A program made the translations under genes and the position numbers. Positions 61,191-64,000 of a stretch of DNA of 64,000 nucleotides are shown here, in pieces. Origin of the DNA: Streptomyces sp. CG1 (GTDB taxonomy: Bacteria > Actinomycetota > Actinomycetes > Streptomycetales > Streptomycetaceae); the NCBI RefSeq assembly GCF_041080625.1, contig NZ_CP163518.1, forward strand, positions 8,239,501 through 8,303,500. Direction: 5' to 3'. Numbering within the stretch: the first letter of the stretch is position 1; every line of letters starts with the position of its first letter. The notes below the pieces were generated by a model that was not told where the DNA came from, did no database searches, and worked only from the letters and a program-made list of their open reading frames with translations.

Positions 61191-61962
61191 TGGGATGACC
61201 CGAAAGCGTAGCTGTTCAGCTGGGGTGACGGTGTGGCAGTTCCCTCAGGCTGCTGCTGTGGTATCCGGTGTGAGGGCAGGCGGGAGCCACGGGCACGTTG
61301 CAGAACTGGGCCAACAAGGCACGCGAGCCCCAAGAGGCAGGGGCCGCTGGCCGACGGACGGAGGATCCTTACCGCCGCGTGGACCGTCGACGCCCGCCCC
61401 GTCTGCGGGCCCTACCGCAGGTGGAGATCCTGCGGCAGGTGTGGACCCACCAGCACTTCCGGTACAGCAAGGGTCAGTTGCGCTGGCGGGACGGGCACAC
61501 GCTGCCGCCGGCCTCGCCGCGTTTTGACTCCCCTACGACACCGACGCGCACTACTGCGTCAAGCGGGGCGTGGTCGGGGTATCGAACCCACTTCACCGAG
61601 ACGTGTGAACCTGATGCGCCAGAGGTGGTGATCCACGTTGCTACCACCATTGCGCCGGTCCAAGACGGCGAGCTCACCGATCAGATCCACGACGACCGCG
61701 CCACGGCAAGGAGGCCTTCATCATCAGTTGGCAAGAACAGCAGGCCACCTGCCCGCGCGGCAAGCAAGGCCAGCAGTAGCGTCCGCCGCACATCGGCGGT
61801 GTCTGCGGCCACAACTACATCCAGGTGGGCTTCGACGGGGCGACCTGATCCATCCCGGGACTGATGGAGACATCGAAGACCCGGAAGGGCCCCGACCATG
61901 CCTACACCCCGTAAGGCATCTGGGGACAGTATCTGGTTTCATCATCCGACTTTGGAGCTAGT
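61191..61962. other. Region without intact genes
   Basis: About 770 bp, mostly the transposase remnant at 61299-61880. The final 80 bp hold the upstream region of the second P450, with ggagct as its likely RBS. Confidence 0.5.
61299..61880 (+). mobile_element. IS1182-family transposase remnant
   Basis: Fragments in different frames match IS1182 transposases: VEILRQVWTHQHFR, LRWRDGHTLPPASPRFDSP, YDTDAHYCVKRG, then HFTETCEPDAPEVVIHVATT, and finally QQATCPRGK. Start, end and continuity are lost. It is a dead element between the FAAL and P450 genes. Confidence 0.65.
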
Positions 61963-63144
61963 GTGGGCGCCATTCCTGAGATCGACCTCTCCGATCCGGC
62001 CGTACTGTCCGACCCGTTCACTGTGTACGGACGAGCGCGGGAGCAGAGCCCCCTCGCACGCCTGCTGAAGCCCGGCCTCGGCGCGATATGGGCGTTGACC
62101 CGATACGAGGACGCCAAGGCGATGCTCACCGACGTGCGCTTCGAGATGAACGCGAACAGCTACGTGCGTCCGGACGTACCGGAGCTGCAGCAGCAGGAGA
62201 ACATACAGCAGGTGGACGGCCCCACACATGCTCGTCTCCGCCGCCTCGTCTCGCCGCCCTTCACTGCACGCCGAACCGCCGAGTTCCGGCCTGCCCTGCA
62301 ACGCACTGTGGAGTCCTTGTTCGATGGCCTCGCAGGGCAGGCCGACGGTGAACCTGTAGACCTACTTGCGCACTTCGCTCGACCGCTGGCAGTCCACGTG
62401 GCCTGCGAACTGGTCGGCGTCGCGCCGGAGGACTACGACACCTGGCGGACCTACGCCGCAGCCGTCGCTGTCGGACACGGCCCCGAATTCATGCAGGCCG
62501 TCCCTGGCATCGCCCGTGCCGCGACGGAGGCGGTCGCCCGCAGTCGCCGGGAGCGGGCCCTCGGCCTGCTCGCCGAACTGCTCGGCAGAGACGCCGAAGA
62601 CCAGGACCGACTGACCGACGCAGAGCTGATCACCCTGGTCTGGCATCTCGTTCTGGCCGGGCAGGGCCCGGCCTACCTCATCGCCAATTCCGTCGAAATC
62701 CTCCTGCAACACCCCGACCAGCTCGCCGAGCTACGCGCCGACGAATCACTGATGCCTGGTGCGGTCGAGGAGTTGACCCGCATGCACGGACCGCAGGTGC
62801 TGACCCTACCGCGCTACGCTCGCGAGGATGTCGAGATCGCCGGCGTGACGATTCCGCGCGGCGACCGCATCTGCGCGGTGCTGGCCAGCGCGAATCGCGA
62901 TCCGCGCGTCTTCGAGGATCCGGATCGGCTCGACTTCCGCCGCCCGCCCGGTCGGCCCGCGCACCTGGGATACTCGCACGGCTCGCACTTCTGTCTCGGT
63001 GCGGCGTTGGCGCGCGTCCAAACCGGAGTCGCGCTCAGCATGCTGTTGCGCCGCTTCCCGAAGCTCGCCCTCGCCGAAGGGGACACCCTCCGCGTTCCGA
63101 ACTCGGAGTTTTGGCGGCCCACCGCACTCCTCGTCACGCTTTGA
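61963..63144 (+). CDS. Cytochrome P450
   Basis: The 393-residue protein has HARLRRLVSPPFTARR, ExxR in VEELTR, PRGDRICAVLASANRDPRVF and the heme loop LGYSHGSHFCLGAALAR with Cys344. The I-helix reads VLAGQGPAYLI, lacking the acid-Thr pair of typical hydroxylases, so oxygen activation or reaction type may differ. Its substrate is unknown, but it lies with the NRPS genes. GTG 61963 with ggagc 3-4 bp upstream is close; GTG 61961 is out of frame. Confidence 0.85.
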   Translation: MGAIPEIDLSDPAVLSDPFTVYGRAREQSPLARLLKPGLGAIWALTRYEDAKAMLTDVRFEMNANSYVRPDVPELQQQENIQQVDGPTHARLRRLVSPPFTARRTAEFRPALQRTVESLFDGLAGQADGEPVDLLAHFARPLAVHVACELVGVAPEDYDTWRTYAAAVAVGHGPEFMQAVPGIARAATEAVARSRRERALGLLAELLGRDAEDQDRLTDAELITLVWHLVLAGQGPAYLIANSVEILLQHPDQLAELRADESLMPGAVEELTRMHGPQVLTLPRYAREDVEIAGVTIPRGDRICAVLASANRDPRVFEDPDRLDFRRPPGRPAHLGYSHGSHFCLGAALARVQTGVALSMLLRRFPKLALAEGDTLRVPNSEFWRPTALLVTL

Positions 63145-63346
63145 CCTCGGATATTCAGCCCACAAGGACGATCTGATGCCGGGTTAGCGAAAAGGCGCCG
63201 TTGACCTGCAAGGATGCGAGTGTCTAGCCTCGCGTTTCGGTTGGGCGCGGTGGCTGTTGAGGCGGAATTACGAAAGTGCCTTCCTGACCTGGGACGTTGA
63301 ACCTTGCTGAGGGGTTCTGTCGGTCCAGGCGGAGGGCACTTTCTAG

Positions 63347-64000
63347 GTGCAGGGTATCGGGTTGCGTCCCAAGGCCCACGCCAGTGCCGATGGTTCGGGG
63401 GTGGTCGGGCACGCCGGGGCACGGTTGCTGGCGGATCTCGCCGATGCCACCGGACTGACCGCCGCGTACTCCACCGCTCTCCGGCCGCTTCGGCCGCGCG
63501 GGACCGGACATGATCCGGGACGGATCGCCACCGATCTGGCGGTGATGCTCGCCGACGGCGGCGAGGCCATCGCGGATCTGGCAGTACTGCCGGGCCAGGC
63601 AGAAGTGTTCGGCCCCGTGGCCCCGACACCGACAGCTTGGCGGCTGCTCGCCGACACCGACGAGAGGACACTGGCTTCTCTCCGCTCGGCCCGCGCTCAA
63701 GCCCGGGAAGTCGCCTGGCTGCAGGCCGCCGAGCACAGCGAAGGCATCCCCGCGGCCGGGCCGCGGGACGCACTCTGCCCGGTCTGGTCCTGGACCTCGA
63801 CGCCACGCTGATCACCTGCCACTCCGGAAAGGAGCAGGCAGCACCCACCTACAAGGGCGGATTCGGTTTCCATCCGCTGCTGTACTTCCTCGCCAACACC
63901 GGAGAGGGACTGTCCGGCCGGCTGCGACCCGCCAACGCCGGCGCCAACACCGCGAGCGATCACATCACTGTGCTCGACCAGGCACTCGCACAGATCCCCG
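63347..64000 (+). mobile_element. IS1380-family transposase, partial and frame-broken
   Basis: The frame starts at GTG 63347 (GLRPKAHASADGSGVVGHAG, DGGEAIADLAVLPGQAEVFG, ERTLASLRSARAQAREVAW). Near 63765 it shifts, and LVLDLDATLITCHSGKEQAA, TYKGGFGFHPLLYFLANTGE continues to the window end. The DLDATL aspartate is the first catalytic residue of IS1380 enzymes. The sequence upstream (63230-63346) likely holds the left end of the element, including GTTGAACCTTGC. The rest lies outside. Confidence 0.75.

Noticed and set aside
1..64000. rRNA or tRNA genes
   Set aside because: No ribosomal RNA segments or complete tRNA cloverleaf were seen on either strand by eye.

Overview
The window is high-GC DNA with GTG/TTG starts, purine-rich ribosome binding sites and 4-bp ATGA/GTGA gene overlaps. 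Its WhiB, DUF317, DUF2637, DUF4913, DUF6236 and SCO6880-type families point to Streptomyces or a close relative. It is a mosaic of an integrative/conjugative element (or integrated plasmid) and biosynthetic DNA separated by decayed insertion sequences.

Layout. 1-4.4 kb: end of a sugar/secondary-metabolite operon (frame-broken first gene, NDP-sugar epimerase, DegT/StrS aminotransferase, family 2 glycosyltransferase). 4.8-8.2 kb (minus): XRE regulator, ImmA/IrrE-like metallopeptidase, multi-TM protein and amidohydrolase. 8.7-15.3 kb (plus): replication and mobilisation operon (Rep-like protein, DnaC-like loader, WhiB-DUF2637 membrane protein full of a GGTCA DNA motif, MobC-like protein overlapping a probable oriT hairpin, relaxase). 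15.4-17.2 kb: a Cys-rich small protein and a DUF6236 protein. 17.2-46.7 kb (almost all minus): a very long transfer operon whose promoter end is near 46.7 kb. It runs from an NlpC/P60 lytic enzyme through DUF6112, VirB8-like, VirB6/TrbL-like, SCO6880-like and VirB4-like proteins to a VirD4-like coupling protein, interleaved with many small unknown proteins, two degenerate relaxase paralogues and an ATP-grasp/MFS cargo pair. 47.3-49.1 kb: a DNA methyltransferase convergent with a NucS-like nuclease (candidate restriction-modification pair). 49.1-52.4 kb: element debris, including a tRNA-Thr-like attachment core, three tandem 11-bp repeats, a serine dehydratase 3' fragment, a probable recombination directionality factor and transposase and acetyltransferase remnants. 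52.5-63.1 kb: a small NRPS-type cluster (degenerate SDR, A-T protein, P450, MbtH, CmlA-like diiron hydroxylase, fatty-acyl-AMP ligase, second P450), followed by an IS1380 transposase cut by the window end.

How it works together. The relaxase, MobC and oriT hairpin would form the relaxosome. VirD4 would hand the strand to the VirB4/VirB6/VirB8/DUF6112/NlpC machine. At least 14 otherwise unrelated small proteins of the transfer operon end in one shared C-terminal module: a short AA-x-x-RS-like core, a Pro/Ala/Ser-rich linker and a basic R-x-R end. I read this as a candidate common address tag, possibly for co-transfer through the T4SS, and it is the most unusual thing in the window. In the NRPS cluster the A-T protein with MbtH would load a probably hydrophobic or aromatic amino acid, the CmlA-like enzyme and/or a P450 would hydroxylate it on the carrier protein, and the FAAL would supply an acyl group. 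No complete condensation domain or thioesterase is visible.

Caution: several genes carry single-base frame breaks, some at homopolymers (C7 near 11403, AAA at 26637, G-run at 61026, plus one near 200 and two more in the cytosine methyltransferase). Either the sequence has indel errors or these genes are decaying; affected entries say so.
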